Assembly (NCBI GenBank): GCA_014843695.1
Contig: CM026404.1
Span: 6,389,773 to 6,453,772 of the forward strand
Reading direction: 5' to 3'
Source of the DNA: Archivesica marissinica
Lineage: Eukaryota > Mollusca > Bivalvia > Venerida > Vesicomyidae
DNA length: 64,000 nt
In this document: piece after piece, positions 1 through 15,700 of the stretch
Position numbering within the stretch: position 1 is the stretch's first letter
How the letters are laid out: every line of letters begins with the position of its first letter
Notes under the pieces: generated by a model
Told to the model about the DNA's origin: nothing
Database searches by the model: none
What the model saw: the letters and a program-made list of their open reading frames with translations, nothing else
Position numbers and translations under genes: made by a program

Positions 1-3000
1 GATATATAACTGTATACTGCAAGCCACGAGATATATAACTGTATACTGGAAGCCACGAGATATATAACTGTATACTGCAAGCCACGAGATATATAACTGT
101 TTGCTGGAAGCCACAAGATATATAACTGTATGCTGCAAGCCACGAGATATATAACTGTATACTGGAAGCCACGAGATATATAACTGTATACTGCAAGCCA
201 CGAGATATATAACTGTATACTGCAAGCCACAAGATATATAACTGTATACTGCAAGCCACGAGATATATAGCTGTATACTGCAAGCCACGAGATATATAAC
301 TGTATACTGCAAGCCACGAGATATATAACTGTATACTGCAAGCCACAAGATATATAACTGCGTGCTGGAAGCCACGAGATATATAACTGCATGCTGGAAG
401 CCACGAGATATATAACTGCATACTGGAAGCCACAAGATATATAACTGCGTGCTGGAAGCCACGAGATATATAACTGCATACTGGAAGCCACAAGATATAT
501 AACTGCATACTGGAAGCCACGAGATATATAACTGTATACTGCAAGCCACGAGATATATAACTGCTGCTGGAAGCCACAAGATATATAACTGCGTGCTGGA
601 AGCCACGAGATATATAACTGCATACTGGAAGCCACAAGATATATAACTGTATACTGCAAGCCACGAGATATATAACTGTATGCTGGAAGCCACGAGATAT
701 ATAACTGTATGCTGGAAGCCACCAAGATATATAACTGCATGCTGGAAGCCACAAGATATATAACTGCATGCTGGAAGCCACAAGATATATAACTGCATGC
801 TGGAAGCCACGAGATATATAACTGCATGCTGGAAGCCACAAGATATATAACTGCATGCTGGAAGCCACCAGATATATAACTGCATGCTGGAAGCCACAAG
901 ATATATAACTGCATACTGGAAGCCACAAGATATATAACTGTATACTGGAAGCCACGAGATATATAACTGTATGCTGGAAGCCACGAGATATATAACTGTA
1001 TGCTGGAAGCCACCAAGATATATAACTGCATGCTGGAAGCCACGAGATATATAACTGTATACTGGAAGCCACGAGATATATAACTGTATACTGGAAGCCA
1101 CGAGATATATAACTGTATACTGGAAGCCACGAGATATATAACTGTATACTGGAAGCCACGAGATATATAACTGTATACTGGAAGCCACGAGATATATAAC
1201 TGCATGCTGGAAGCCACAAGATATATAACTGCATACTGGAAGCCACAAGATATATAACTGCATGCTGGAAGCCACGAGATATATAACTGCATGCTGGAAG
1301 CCACAAGATATATAACTGCATACTGGAAGCCACGAGATATATAACTGTATACTGCAAGCCACGAGATATATAACTGTATACTGCAAGCCACGAGATATAT
1401 AACTGCATACTGGAAGCCACGAGATATATAACTGTATACTGGAAGCCACGAGATATATAACTGCATGCTGGAAGCCACGAGATATATAACTGCATGCTGG
1501 AAGCCACGAGATATATAACTGCATACTGGAAGCCACAAGATATATAACTGCGTGCTGGAAGCCACGAGATATATAACTGCATACTGGAAGCCACAAGATA
1601 TATAACTGCATACTGGAAGCCACGAGATATATAACTGCATGCTGGAAGCCACAAGATATATAACTGCATGCTGGAAGCCACGAGATATATAACTGCATAC
1701 TGGAAGCCACAAGATATATAACTGTATACTGCAAGCCACGAGATATATAACTGTATGCTGGAAGCCACGAGATATATAACTGTATGCTGGAAGCCACCAA
1801 GATATATAACTGCATGCTGGAAGCCACAAGATATATAACTGCATGCTGGAAGCCACCAAGATATATAACTGCATACTGGAAGCCACCAAGATATATAACT
1901 GCATACTGGAAGCCACCAAGATATGTAACTGCATGCTGGAAGCCACCAGATATATAACTGCATGCTGGAAGCCACCAAGATATATAACTGCATACTGGAA
2001 GCCACGAGATATATAACTGCATGCTGGAAGCCACGAGATATATAACTGCATGCTGGAAGCCACGAGATATATAACTGCATGCTGGAAACCACGAGATATA
2101 TAACTGTATGCTGGAAGCCACCAAGATATATAACTGCATACTGGAAGCCACGAGATATATAACTGTATGCTGGAAGCCACGAGATATATAACTGTATACT
2201 GCAAGCCACGAGATATATAACTGTATACTGCAAGCCACAAGATATATAACTGTATACTGCAAGCCACGAGATATATAGCTGTATACTGCAAGCCACGAGA
2301 TATATAACTGTATACTGCAAGCCACGAGATATATAACTGTATACTGCAAGCCACGAGATATATAACTGCGTGCTGGAAGCCACGAGATATATAACTGCAT
2401 ACTGGAAGCCACAAGATATATAACTGCATGCTGGAAGCCACGAGATATATAACTGCATACTGGAAGCCACGAGATATATAACTGTATACTGCAAGCCACG
2501 AGATATATAACTGCGTGCTGGAAGCCACAAGATATATAACTGCATGCTGGAAGCCACAAGATATATAACTGCATGCTGGAAGCCACCAGATATATAACTG
2601 CATGCTGGAAGCCACAAGATATATAACTGCATACTGGAAGCCACGAGATATATAACTGTATACTGCAAGCCACGAGATATATAACTGTATACTGCAAGCC
2701 ACAAGATATATAACTGTATACTGCAAGCCACGAGATATATAACTGTATACTGCAAGCCACGAGATATATAACTGTATACTGCAAGCCACGAGATATATAA
2801 CTGTATACTGCAAGCCACGAGATATATAACTGCGTGCTGGAAGCCACAAGATATATAACTGCATGCTGGAAGCCACGAGATATATAACTGCATACTGGAA
2901 GCCACGAGATATATAACTGTATGCTGGAAGCCACGAGATATATAACTGTATACTGCAAGCCACGAGATATATAACTGTATACTGCAAGCCACAAGATATA

Positions 3001-6000
3001 TAACTGTATACTGCAAGCCACGAGATATATAGCTGTATACTGCAAGCCACGAGATATATAACTGTATACTGCAAGCCACGAGATATATAACTGTATACTG
3101 CAAGCCACGAGATATATAACTGTATACTGCAAGCCACGAGATATATAACTGTATACTGCAAGCCACGAGATATATAACTGCATGCTGGAAGCCACAAGAT
3201 ATATAACTGCATACTGGAAGCCACGAGATATATAACTGCATACTGGAAGCCACGAGATATATAACTGCATGCTGGAAGCCACAAGATATATAACTGTATA
3301 CTGGAAGCCACCAAGATATATAACTGCATGCTGGAAGCCACCAAGATATATAACTGCATGCTGGAAGCCACCAGATATATAACTGCATGCTGGAAGCCAC
3401 AAGATATATAACTGCATACTGGAAGCCACGAGATATATAACTGCATGCTGGAAGCCACGAGATATATAACTGTATGCTGGAAGCCACGAGATATATAACT
3501 GCATGCTGGAAGCCACGAGATATATAACTGTATGCTGGAAGCCACCAAGATATATAACTGCATACTGGAAGCCACGAGATATATAACTGTATGCTGGAAG
3601 CCACGAGATATATAACTGTATACTGCAAGCCACGAGATATATAACTGTATACTGCAAGCCACAAGATATATAACTGTATACTGCAAGCCACGAGATATAT
3701 AACTGTATACTGCAAGCCACGAGATATATAACTGTATACTGCAAGCCACGAGATATATAACTGTATACTGCAAGCCACGAGATATATAACTGCATGCTGG
3801 AAGCCACGAGATATATAACTGCATACTGGAAGCCACAAGATATATAACTGCGTGCTGGAAGCCACGAGATATATAACTGCATACTGGAAGCCACAAGATA
3901 TATAACTGCATACTGGAAGCCACGAGATATATAACTGTATACTGCAAGCCACGAGATATATAACTGCGTGCTGGAAGCCACAAGATATATAACTGCGTGC
4001 TGGAAGCCACGAGATATATAACTGCATACTGGAAGCCACAAGATATATAACTGTATACTGGAAGCCACAAGATATATAACTGTATACTGGAAGCCACGAG
4101 ATATATAACTGTATGCTGGAAGCCACGAGATATATAACTGCATGCTGGAAGCCACAAGATATATAACTGCATGCTGGAAGCCACGAGATATATAACTGCA
4201 TACTGGAAGCCACGAGATATATAACTGTATGCTGGAAGCCACGAGATATATAGCTGTATGCTGGAAGCCACGAGATATATAACTGTATGCTGGAAGCCAC
4301 CAAGATATATAACTGCATGCTGGAAGCCACGAGATATATAACTGTATGCTGGAAGCCACGAGATATATAACTGTATACTGGAAGCCACGAGATATATAAC
4401 TGTATACTGGAAGCCACGAGATATATAACTGTATACTGCAAGCCACGAGATATATAACTGTATACTGCAAGCCACGAGATATATAACTGTATACTGCAAG
4501 CCACGAGATATATAACTGTATACTGCAAGCCACGAGATATATAACTGCATGCTGGAAGCCACGAGATATATAACTGCATGCTGGAAGCCACAAGATATAT
4601 AACTGCATGCTGGAAGCCACAAGATATATAACTGCATACTGGAAGCCACGAGATATATAACTGTATACTGGAAGCCACGAGATATATAACTGTATACTGG
4701 AAGCCACGAGATATATAACTGACCCAAGATATATAACTGCATACTGGAAGCCACAAGATATATAACTGCATGCTGGAAGCCACCAAGATATATATAACTG
4801 CATGCTGGAATCCACAAGATATATAACTGCATGCTGGACGCCACCAAGATATATAACTGCATGCTGGAAGCCACGAGATATATAACTGCATGCTGGAAGC
4901 CACAAGATATATAACTGCGTGCTGGAAGCCACGAGATATATAACTGCATACTGGAAGCCACAAGATATATAACTGTATACTGCAAGCCACGAGATATATA
5001 ACTGTATGCTGGAAGCCACGAGATATATAACTGTATGCTGGAAGCCACCAAGATATATAACTGCATGCTGGAAGCCACGAGATATATAACTGCATGCTGG
5101 AAGCCACCAAGATATATAACTGCATACTGGAAGCCACCAAGATATATAACTGCATGCTGGAAGCCACAAGATATATAACTGCATGCTGGAAGCCACCAAG
5201 ATATATAACTGCATACTGGAAGCCACCAAGATATATAACTGCATACTGGAAGCCACCAAGATATGTAACTGCATGCTGGAAGCCACCAGATATATAACTG
5301 CATGCTGGAAGCCACCAAGATATATAACTGCATACTGGAAGCCACGAGATATATAACTGCATGCTGGAAGCCACGAGATATATAACTGCATGCTGGAAGC
5401 CACGAGATATATAACTGCATGCTGGAAACCACGAGATATATAACTGTATGCTGGAAGCCACCAAGATATATAACTGCATACTGGAAGCCACGAGATATAT
5501 AACTGTATGCTGGAAGCCACGAGATATATAACTGTATACTGCAAGCCACGAGATATATAACTGTATACTGCAAGCCACAAGATATATAACTGTATACTGC
5601 AAGCCACGAGATATATAACTGTATACTGGAAGCCACGAGATATATAACTGTATGCTGGAAGCCACAAGATATATAACTGCATGCTGGAAGCCACGAGATA
5701 TATAACTGCATACTGGAAGCCACGAGATATATAACTGCATACTGGAAGCCACAAGATATATAACTGCATGCTGGAAGCCACCAAGAATATATAACTGCAT
5801 GCTGGAAGCCACAAGATATATAACTGCATACTGGAAGCCACGAGATATATAACTGTATACTGCAAGCCACGAGATATATAACTGCGTGCTGGAAGCCACA
5901 AGATATATAACTGCATGCTGGAAGCCACAAGATATATAACTGCATGCTGGAAGCCACCAGATATATAACTGCATGCTGGAAGCCACAAGATATATAACTG

Positions 6001-9000
6001 CATACTGGAAGCCACGAGATATATAACTGTATACTGCAAGCCACGAGATATATAACTATACTGCAAGCCACAAGATATATAACTGTATACTGCAAGCCAC
6101 GAGATATATAGCTGTATACTGCAAGCCACGAGATATATAACTGTATACTGCAAGCCACGAGATATATAACTGTATACTGCAAGCCACGAGATATATAACT
6201 GCGTGCTGGAAGCCACAAGATATATAACTGCGTGCTGGAAGCCACGAGATATATAACTGCATACTGGAAGCCACGAGATATATAACTGTATGCTGGAAGC
6301 CACGAGATATATAACTGTATACTGCAAGCCACGAGATATATAACTGTATACTGCAAGCCACAAGATATATAACTGTATACTGCAAGCCACGAGATATATA
6401 GCTGTATACTGCAAGCCACGAGATATATAACTGTATACTGCAAGCCACGAGATATATAACTGTATACTGCAAGCCACGAGATATATAACTGCGTGCTGGA
6501 AGCCACGAGATATATAACTGCATGCTGGAAGCCACGAGATATATAACTGCATACTGGAAGCCACAAGATATATAACTGCATACTGGAAGCCACGAGATAT
6601 ATAACTGCATACTGGAAGCCACGAGATATATAACTGCATGCTGGAAGCCACGAGATATATAACTGCATGCTGGAAGCCACAAGATATATAACTGCATGCT
6701 GGAAGCCACCAAGATATATAACTGCATGCTGGAAGCCACAAGATATATAACTGCATGCTGGAAGCCACCAAGATATATAACTGCATGCTGGAAGCCACGA
6801 GATATATAACTGCATGCTGGAAGCCACAAGATATATAACTGCGTGCTGGAAGCCACGAGATATATAACTGCATACTGGAAGCCACAAGATATATAACTGT
6901 ATACTGCAAGCCACGAGATATATAACTGTATGCTGGAAGCCACGAGATATATAACTGTATGCTGGAAGCCACCAAGATATATAACTGCATGCTGGAAGCC
7001 ACGAGATATATAACTGCATACTGGAAGCCACAAGATATATAACTGCATGCTGGAAGCCACAAGATATATAACTGCATGCTGGAAGCCACCAAGATATATA
7101 ACTGCATGCTGGAAGCCACAAGATATATAACTGCATGCTGGAAGCCACCAAGATATATAACTGCATGCTGGAAGCCACGAGATATATAACTGCATGCTGG
7201 AAGCCACAAGATATATAACTGCATGCTGGAAGCCACGAGATATATAACTGCATACTGGAAGCCACAAGATATATAACTGCATACTGGAAGCCACGAGATA
7301 TATAACTGTATGCTGGAAGCCACGAGATATATAACTGCATGCTGGAAGCCACAAGATATATAACTGCATACTGGAAGCCACGAGATATATAACTGTATGC
7401 TGGAAGCCACGAGATATATAACTGCATGCTGGAAGCCACGAGATATATAACTGCATGATATAACTGATGCTGGAAGCCACAAGATATATAACTGCATACT
7501 GGAAGCCACGAGATATATAACTGTATACTGGAAGCCACGAGATATATAACTGTATACTGCAAGCCACAAGATATATAACTGTATACTGCAAGCCACGAGA
7601 TATATAGCTGTATACTGCAAGCCACGAGATATATAACTGTATACTGCAAGCCACGAGATATATAACTGTATACTGCAAGCCACGAGATATATAACTGCGT
7701 GCTGGAAGCCACGAGATATATAACTGCATGCTGGAAGCCACGAGATATATAACTGCATACTGGAAGCCACAAGATATATAACTGCGTGCTGGAAGCCACG
7801 AGATATATAACTGCATACTGGAAGCCACAAGATATATAACTGCATACTGGAAGCCACGAGATATATAACTGTATACTGCAAGCCACGAGATATATAACTG
7901 CGTGCTGGAAGCCACAAGATATATAACTGCGTGCTGGAAGCCACGAGATATATAACTGCATACTGGAAGCCACAAGATATATAACTGTATACTGCAAGCC
8001 ACGAGATATATAACTGTATGCTGGAAGCCACGAGATATATAACTGTATGCTGGAAGCCACCAAGATATATAACTGTATGCTGGAAGCCACAAGATATATA
8101 ACTGCATGCTGGAAGCCACCAAGATATATAACTGCATGCTGGAAGCCACCAGATATATAACTGCATGCTGGAAGCCACCAAGATATATAACTGCATGCTG
8201 GAAGCCACCAGATATATAACTGCATGCTGGAAGCCACCAAGATATATAACTGCATACTGGAAGCCACGAGATATATAACTGTATACTGCAAGCCACGAGA
8301 TATATAACTGCGTGCTGGAAGCCACAAGATATATAACTGCGTGCTGGAAGCCACGAGATATATAACTGCATACTGGAAGCCACAAGATATATAACTGCAT
8401 ACTGGAAGCCACGAGATATATAACTGTATACTGCAAGCCACGAGATATATAACTGCGTGCTGGAAGCCACGAGATATATAACTGCGTGCTGGAAGCCACT
8501 AGATATATAACTGCATACTGGAAGCCACAAGATATATAACTGCGTGCTGGAAGCCACGAGATATATAACTGCATACTGGAAGCCACAAGATATATAACTG
8601 CATACTGGAAGCCACGAGATATATAACTGTATACTGCAAGCCACGAGATATATAACTGCGTGCTGGAAGCCACAAGATATATAACTGCGTGCTGGAAGCC
8701 ACGAGATATATAACTGCATACTGGAAGCCACAAGATATATAACTGTATACTGCAAGCCACGAGATATATAACTGTATGCTGGAAGCCACCAAGATATATA
8801 ACTGTATGCTGGAAGCCACAAGATATATAACTGCATGCTGGAAGCCACCAAGATATATAACTGCATGCTGGAAGCCACCAGATATATAACTGCATGCTGG
8901 AAGCCACCAAGATATATAACTGCATGCTGGAAGCCACAAGATATATAACTGCATGCTGGAAGCCACCAGATATATAACTGCATGCTGGAAGCCACCAAGA

Positions 9001-11702
9001 TATATAACTGCATACTGGAAGCCACGAGATATATAACTGTATACTGCAAGCCACAAGATATATAACTGCGTGCTGGAAGCCACAAGATATATAACTGCGT
9101 GCTGGAAGCCACGAGATATATAACTGCATACTGGAAGCCACAAGATATATAACTGTATACTGCAAGCCACGAGATATATAACTGTATGCTGGAAGCCACG
9201 AGATATATAACTGTATGCTGGAAGCCACCAAGATATATAACTGCATGCTGGAAGCCACGAGATATATAACTGCATGCTGGAAGCCACCAAGATATATAAC
9301 TGCATACTGGAAGCCACCAAGATATATAACTGCATGCTGGAAGCCACAAGATATATAACTGCATGCTGGAAGCCACCAAGATATATAACTGCATACTGGA
9401 AGCCACCAAGATATATAACTGCATACTGGAAGCCACCAAGATATATAACTGCATGCTGGAAGCCACCAGATATATAACTGCATGCTGGAAGCCACCAAGA
9501 TATATAACTGCATACTGGAAGCCACGAGATATATAACTGCATGCTGGAAGCCACGAGATATATAACTGCATGCTGGAAGCCACGAGATATATAACTGTAT
9601 ACTGCAAGCCACGAGATATATAACTGCATGCTGGAAGCCACAAGATATATAACTGCATGCTGGAAGCCACGAGATATATAACTGCATACTGGAAGCCACA
9701 AGATATATAACTGTATACTGCAAGCCACGAGATATATAACTGTATGCTGGAAGCCACGAGATATATAACTGTATGCTGGAAGCCACGAGATATATAACTG
9801 TATGCTGGAGCCACAAGATATATAACTGCATGCTGGAAGCCACAAGATATATAACTGCATGCTGGAAGCCACGAGATATATAACTGCATGCTGGAAGCCA
9901 CGAGATATATAACTGCATGCTGGAAGCCACAAGATATATAACTGCATGCTGGAAGCCACCAGATATATAACTGCATGCTGGAAGCCACAAGATATATAAC
10001 TGCATACTGGAAGCCACGAGATATATAACTGTATACTGCAAGCCACGAGATATATAACTGCGCTGGAAGCCACAAGATATATAACTGCATGCTGGAAGCC
10101 ACGAGATATATAACTGCATACTGGAAGCCACAAGATATATAACTGTATACTGCAAGCCACGAGATATATAACTGTATGCTGGAAGCCACGAGATATATAA
10201 CTGTATGCTGGAAGCCACAAGATATATAACTGCATGCTGGAAGCCACGAGATATATAACTGCATACTGGAAGCCACGAGATATATAACTGTATGCTGGAA
10301 GCCACAAGATATATAACTGCATGCTGGAAGCCACAAGATATATAACTGCATACTGGAAGCCACCAGATATATAACTGCATACTGGAAGCCACCAAGATAT
10401 ATAACTGCATGCTGGAAGCCACAAGATATATAACTGCATGCTGGAAGCCACCAGATATATAACTGCATGCTGGAAGCCACAAGATATATAACTGCATACT
10501 GGAAGCCACGAGATATATAACTGCATACTGGAAGCCACGAGATATAACTGATGCTGGAAGCCACGAGATATATAACTGCATGCTGGAAGCCACGAGATAT
10601 ATAACTGCATGCTGGAAGCCACGAGATATATAACTGCATGCTGGAAGCCACGAGATATATAACTGCATGCTGGAAGCCACGAGATATATAACTGCATGCT
10701 GGAAGCCACAGATATATAACTGCATGCTGGAAGCCACAAGATATATAACTGCATACTGGAAGCCACGAGATATATAACTGTATACTGAAGCCACAAGATA
10801 TATAACTGCATGCTGGAAGCCACGAGATATATAACTGCATACTGGAAGCCACGAGATATATAACTGTATACTGCAAGCCACGAGATATATAACTGTATAC
10901 TGCAAGCCACGAGATATATAACTGCATGCTGGAAGCCACGAGATATATAACTGCATGCTGGAAGCCACCAAGATATATAACTGCATGCTGGAAGCCACCA
11001 AGATATATAACTGCATGCTGGAAGCCACAAGATATATAACTGCATGCTGGAAGCCACCAAGATATATAACTGCATGCTGGAAGCCACCAAGATATATAAC
11101 TGCATGCTGGAAGCCACCAAGATATATAACTGCATGCTGGAAGCCACCAAGATATATAACTGCATGCTGGAAGCCACAAGATATATAACTGCATACTGGA
11201 AGCCACGAGATATATAACTGTATGGCAAGCCACGAGATATATAACTGCATGCTGGAAGCCACAAGATATATAACTGCATGCTGGAAGCCACGAGATATAT
11301 AACTGCATGCTGGAAGCCACAAGATATATAACTGCATGCTGGAAGCCACGAGATATATAACTGCATGCTGGAAGCCACGAGATATATAACTGCATACTGG
11401 AAGCCAGATAATAATATGCTGGAAGCCACAAGATATATAACTGCATGCTGGAAGCCACAAGATATATAACTGCATGCTGGAAGCCACAAGATATATAACT
11501 GCATACTGGAAGCCACGAGATATATAACTGTATACTGCAAGCCACGAGATATATAACTGCGTGCTGGAAGCCACAAGATATATAACTGCGTGCTGGAAGC
11601 CACGAGATATATAACTGCATACTGGAAGCCACAAGATATATAACTGTATACTGCAAGCCACGAGATATATAACTGTATGCTGGAAGCCACGAGATATATA
11701 AC
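1..11702. repeat. 29/30-bp satellite array, left part
   Basis: Continuous tandem repeat whose unit reads roughly GATATATAACTGCATGCTGG followed by AAGCCACGA. The period is 29 bp, or 30 bp where the end is CCACCAA. Main variants are CATG/TATA/CGTG in the middle and CTGG/CTGC before AAGCC. Rare marker variants (GATATGTAAC at about 1920 and 5260; CTGGAAACC at 2081 and 5421) recur exactly 3340 bp apart, which shows a higher-order repeat. Very long minus-strand reading frames cross the array only because the complementary unit has no stop in any of the three frames. I see no gene here. If ZIP9 exon 1 lies further left, this array is inside ZIP9 intron 1. Confidence 0.97.
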
Positions 11703-12702
11703 NNNNNNNNNNNNNNNNNNNNNNNNNNNNNNNNNNNNNNNNNNNNNNNNNNNNNNNNNNNNNNNNNNNNNNNNNNNNNNNNNNNNNNNNNNNNNNNNNN
11801 NNNNNNNNNNNNNNNNNNNNNNNNNNNNNNNNNNNNNNNNNNNNNNNNNNNNNNNNNNNNNNNNNNNNNNNNNNNNNNNNNNNNNNNNNNNNNNNNNNNN
11901 NNNNNNNNNNNNNNNNNNNNNNNNNNNNNNNNNNNNNNNNNNNNNNNNNNNNNNNNNNNNNNNNNNNNNNNNNNNNNNNNNNNNNNNNNNNNNNNNNNNN
12001 NNNNNNNNNNNNNNNNNNNNNNNNNNNNNNNNNNNNNNNNNNNNNNNNNNNNNNNNNNNNNNNNNNNNNNNNNNNNNNNNNNNNNNNNNNNNNNNNNNNN
12101 NNNNNNNNNNNNNNNNNNNNNNNNNNNNNNNNNNNNNNNNNNNNNNNNNNNNNNNNNNNNNNNNNNNNNNNNNNNNNNNNNNNNNNNNNNNNNNNNNNNN
12201 NNNNNNNNNNNNNNNNNNNNNNNNNNNNNNNNNNNNNNNNNNNNNNNNNNNNNNNNNNNNNNNNNNNNNNNNNNNNNNNNNNNNNNNNNNNNNNNNNNNN
12301 NNNNNNNNNNNNNNNNNNNNNNNNNNNNNNNNNNNNNNNNNNNNNNNNNNNNNNNNNNNNNNNNNNNNNNNNNNNNNNNNNNNNNNNNNNNNNNNNNNNN
12401 NNNNNNNNNNNNNNNNNNNNNNNNNNNNNNNNNNNNNNNNNNNNNNNNNNNNNNNNNNNNNNNNNNNNNNNNNNNNNNNNNNNNNNNNNNNNNNNNNNNN
12501 NNNNNNNNNNNNNNNNNNNNNNNNNNNNNNNNNNNNNNNNNNNNNNNNNNNNNNNNNNNNNNNNNNNNNNNNNNNNNNNNNNNNNNNNNNNNNNNNNNNN
12601 NNNNNNNNNNNNNNNNNNNNNNNNNNNNNNNNNNNNNNNNNNNNNNNNNNNNNNNNNNNNNNNNNNNNNNNNNNNNNNNNNNNNNNNNNNNNNNNNNNNN
12701 NN
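11703..12702. other. Assembly gap (1000 N)
   Basis: Exactly 1000 undetermined bases with 29-bp satellite on both sides. The round number suggests a placeholder, so the true array length is unknown. Confidence 0.99.
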
Positions 12703-15700
12703 GGAAGCCACCAAGATATATAACTGCATGCTGGAAGCCACAAGATATATAACTGCATGCTGGAAGCCACCAAGATATATAACTGCATACTGGAAGCCAC
12801 CAAGATATATAACTGCATACTGGAAGCCACCAAGATATATAACTGTATGCTGGAAGCCACCAAGATATGTAACTGCATGCTGGAAGCCACCAGATATATA
12901 ACTGCATGCTGGAAGCCACCAAGATATATAACTGCATACTGGAAGCCACGAGATATATAACTGCATGCTGGAAGCCACGAGATATATAACTGCATGCTGG
13001 AAGCCACGAGATATATAACTGCATGCTGGAAACCACGAGATATATAACTGTATGCTGGAAGCCACCAAGATATATAACTGCATACTGGAAGCCACGAGAT
13101 ATATAACTGTATGCTGGAAGCCACGAGATATATAACTGTATACTGCAAGCCACGAGATATATAACTGTATACTGCAAGCCACAAGATATATAACTGTATA
13201 CTGCAAGCCACGAGATATATAGCTGTATACTGCAAGCCACGAGATATATAACTGTATACTGCAAGCCACGAGATATATAACTGTATACTGCAAGCCACGA
13301 GATATATAACTGCGTGCTGGAAGCCACGAGATATATAACTGCGTGCTGGAAGCCACGAGATATATAACTGCATACTGGAAGCCACAAGATATATAACTGC
13401 GTGCTAGAAGCCACGAGATATATAACTGCATACTGGAAGCCACAAGATATATAACTGCATACTGGAAGCCACGAGATATATAACTGTATACTGCAAGCCA
13501 CGAGATATATAACTGCGTGCTGGAAGCCACAAGATATATAACTGCGTGCTGGAAGCCACGAGATATATAACTGCATACTGGAAGCCACAAGATATATAAC
13601 TGTATACTGCAAGCCACGAGATATATAACTGTATGCTGGAAGCCACGAGATATATAACTGTATGCTGGAAGCCACCAAGATATATAACTGTATGCTGGAA
13701 GCCACAAGATATATAACTGCATGCTGGAAGCCACCAAGATATATAACTGCATGCTGGAAGCCACCAGATATATAACTGCATGCTGGAAGCCACCAAGATA
13801 TATAACTGCATGCTGGAAGCCACCAGATATATAACTGCATGCTGGAAGCCACCAAGATATATAACTGCATACTGGAAGCCACGAGATATATAACTGTATA
13901 CTGCAAGCCACGAGATATATAACTGCGTGCTGGAAGCCACAAGATATATAACTGCATGCTGATGAGCGTTTGTGAAGCCACGAGATATATAACTGCATGC
14001 TGGAAGCCACAAGATATATAACTGATACTGGAAGCCACGAGATATATAACTGCATGCTGGAAGCCACAGATATATAACTGCATATGGAAGCCACAAGATA
14101 TATAACTGCATACTGGAAGCCACGAGATATATAACTGCATGCTGGAAGCCACGAGATATATAACTGCATACTGGAAGCCACGAGATATATAACTGCATGC
14201 TGGAAGCCACGAGATATATAACTGCATGCTGGAAGCCACAAGATATATAACTGCATGCTGGAAGCCACGAGATATATAACTGCATACTGGAAGCCACAAG
14301 ATATATAACTGTATACTGGAAGCCACGAGATATATAACTGTATGCTGGAAGCCACCAAGATATATAACTGTATGCTGGAAGCCACAAGATATATAACTGC
14401 ATGCTGGAAGCCACCAAGATATATAACTGCATGCTGGAAGCCACCAGATATATAACTGCATGCTGGAAGCCACCAAGATATATAACTGCATGCTGGAAGC
14501 CACAAGATATATAACTGCATGCTGGAAGCCACCAGATATATAACTGCATGCTGGAAGCCACCAAGATATATAACTGCATACTGGAAGCCACGAGATATAT
14601 AACTGTATACTGCAAGCCACGACTGGAAGCCACAGATATATAACTGCATGCTGGAAGCCACCAAGATATATAACTGCATGCTGGAAGCCACCAGATATAT
14701 AACTGCATGCTGGAAGCCACCAAGATATATAACTGCATGCTGGAAGCCACAAGATATATAACTGCATGCTGGAAGCCACCATATATATAACTGCATGCTG
14801 GAAGCCACCAAGATATATAACTGCATACTGGAAGCCACGAGATATATAACTGTATACTGCAAGCCACGAGATATATAACTGCATGCTGGAAGCCACCAAG
14901 ATATATAACTGCATGCTGGAAGCCACCAGATATATAACTGCATGCTGGAAGCCACCAAGATATATAACTGCATGCTGGAAGCCACAAGATATATAACTGC
15001 ATGCTGGAAGCCACCAGATATATAACTGCATGCTGGAAGCCACCAAGATATATAACTGCATACTGGAAGCCACAAGATATATAACTGCATGCTGGAAGCC
15101 ACCAAGATATATAACTGCATACTGGAAGCCACCAAGATATATAACTGCATACTGGAAGCCACAAGATATATAACTGCATGCTGGAAGCCACCAAGATATA
15201 TAACTGCATGCTGGAAGCCACAAGATATATAACTGCATGCTGGAAGCCACCAAGATATATAACTGCATGCTGGAAGCCACGAGATATATAACTGCATGCT
15301 GGAAGCCACGAGATATATAACTGCATGCTGGAAGCCACCAAGATATATAACTGCATACTGGAAGCCACCAAGATATATAACTGCATACTGGAAGCCACAA
15401 GATATATAACTGCATGCTGGAAGCCACCAAGATATATAACTGCATGCTGGAAGCCACAAGATATATAACTGCATGCTGGAAGCCACCAAGATATATAACT
15501 GCATGCTGGAAGCCACGAGATATATAACTGCATGCTGGAAGCCACGAGATATATAACTGTATGCTGGAAGCCACGAGATATATAACTGTATGCTGGAAGC
15601 CACGAGATATATAAGTGCATGCTGCAAGTCACCAAGATATATAACTGTATGCTGGAAGCCACCAAGATATATAACTGTATGCTGGAAGCCACCAAGATAT

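Noticed and set aside
6056..15574. Minus-strand reading frame of over 3000 codons
   Set aside because: It is a translation of the 29/30-bp satellite. The unit has no stop in any frame on that strand, the frame crosses a run of N, and there is no non-repeat domain.
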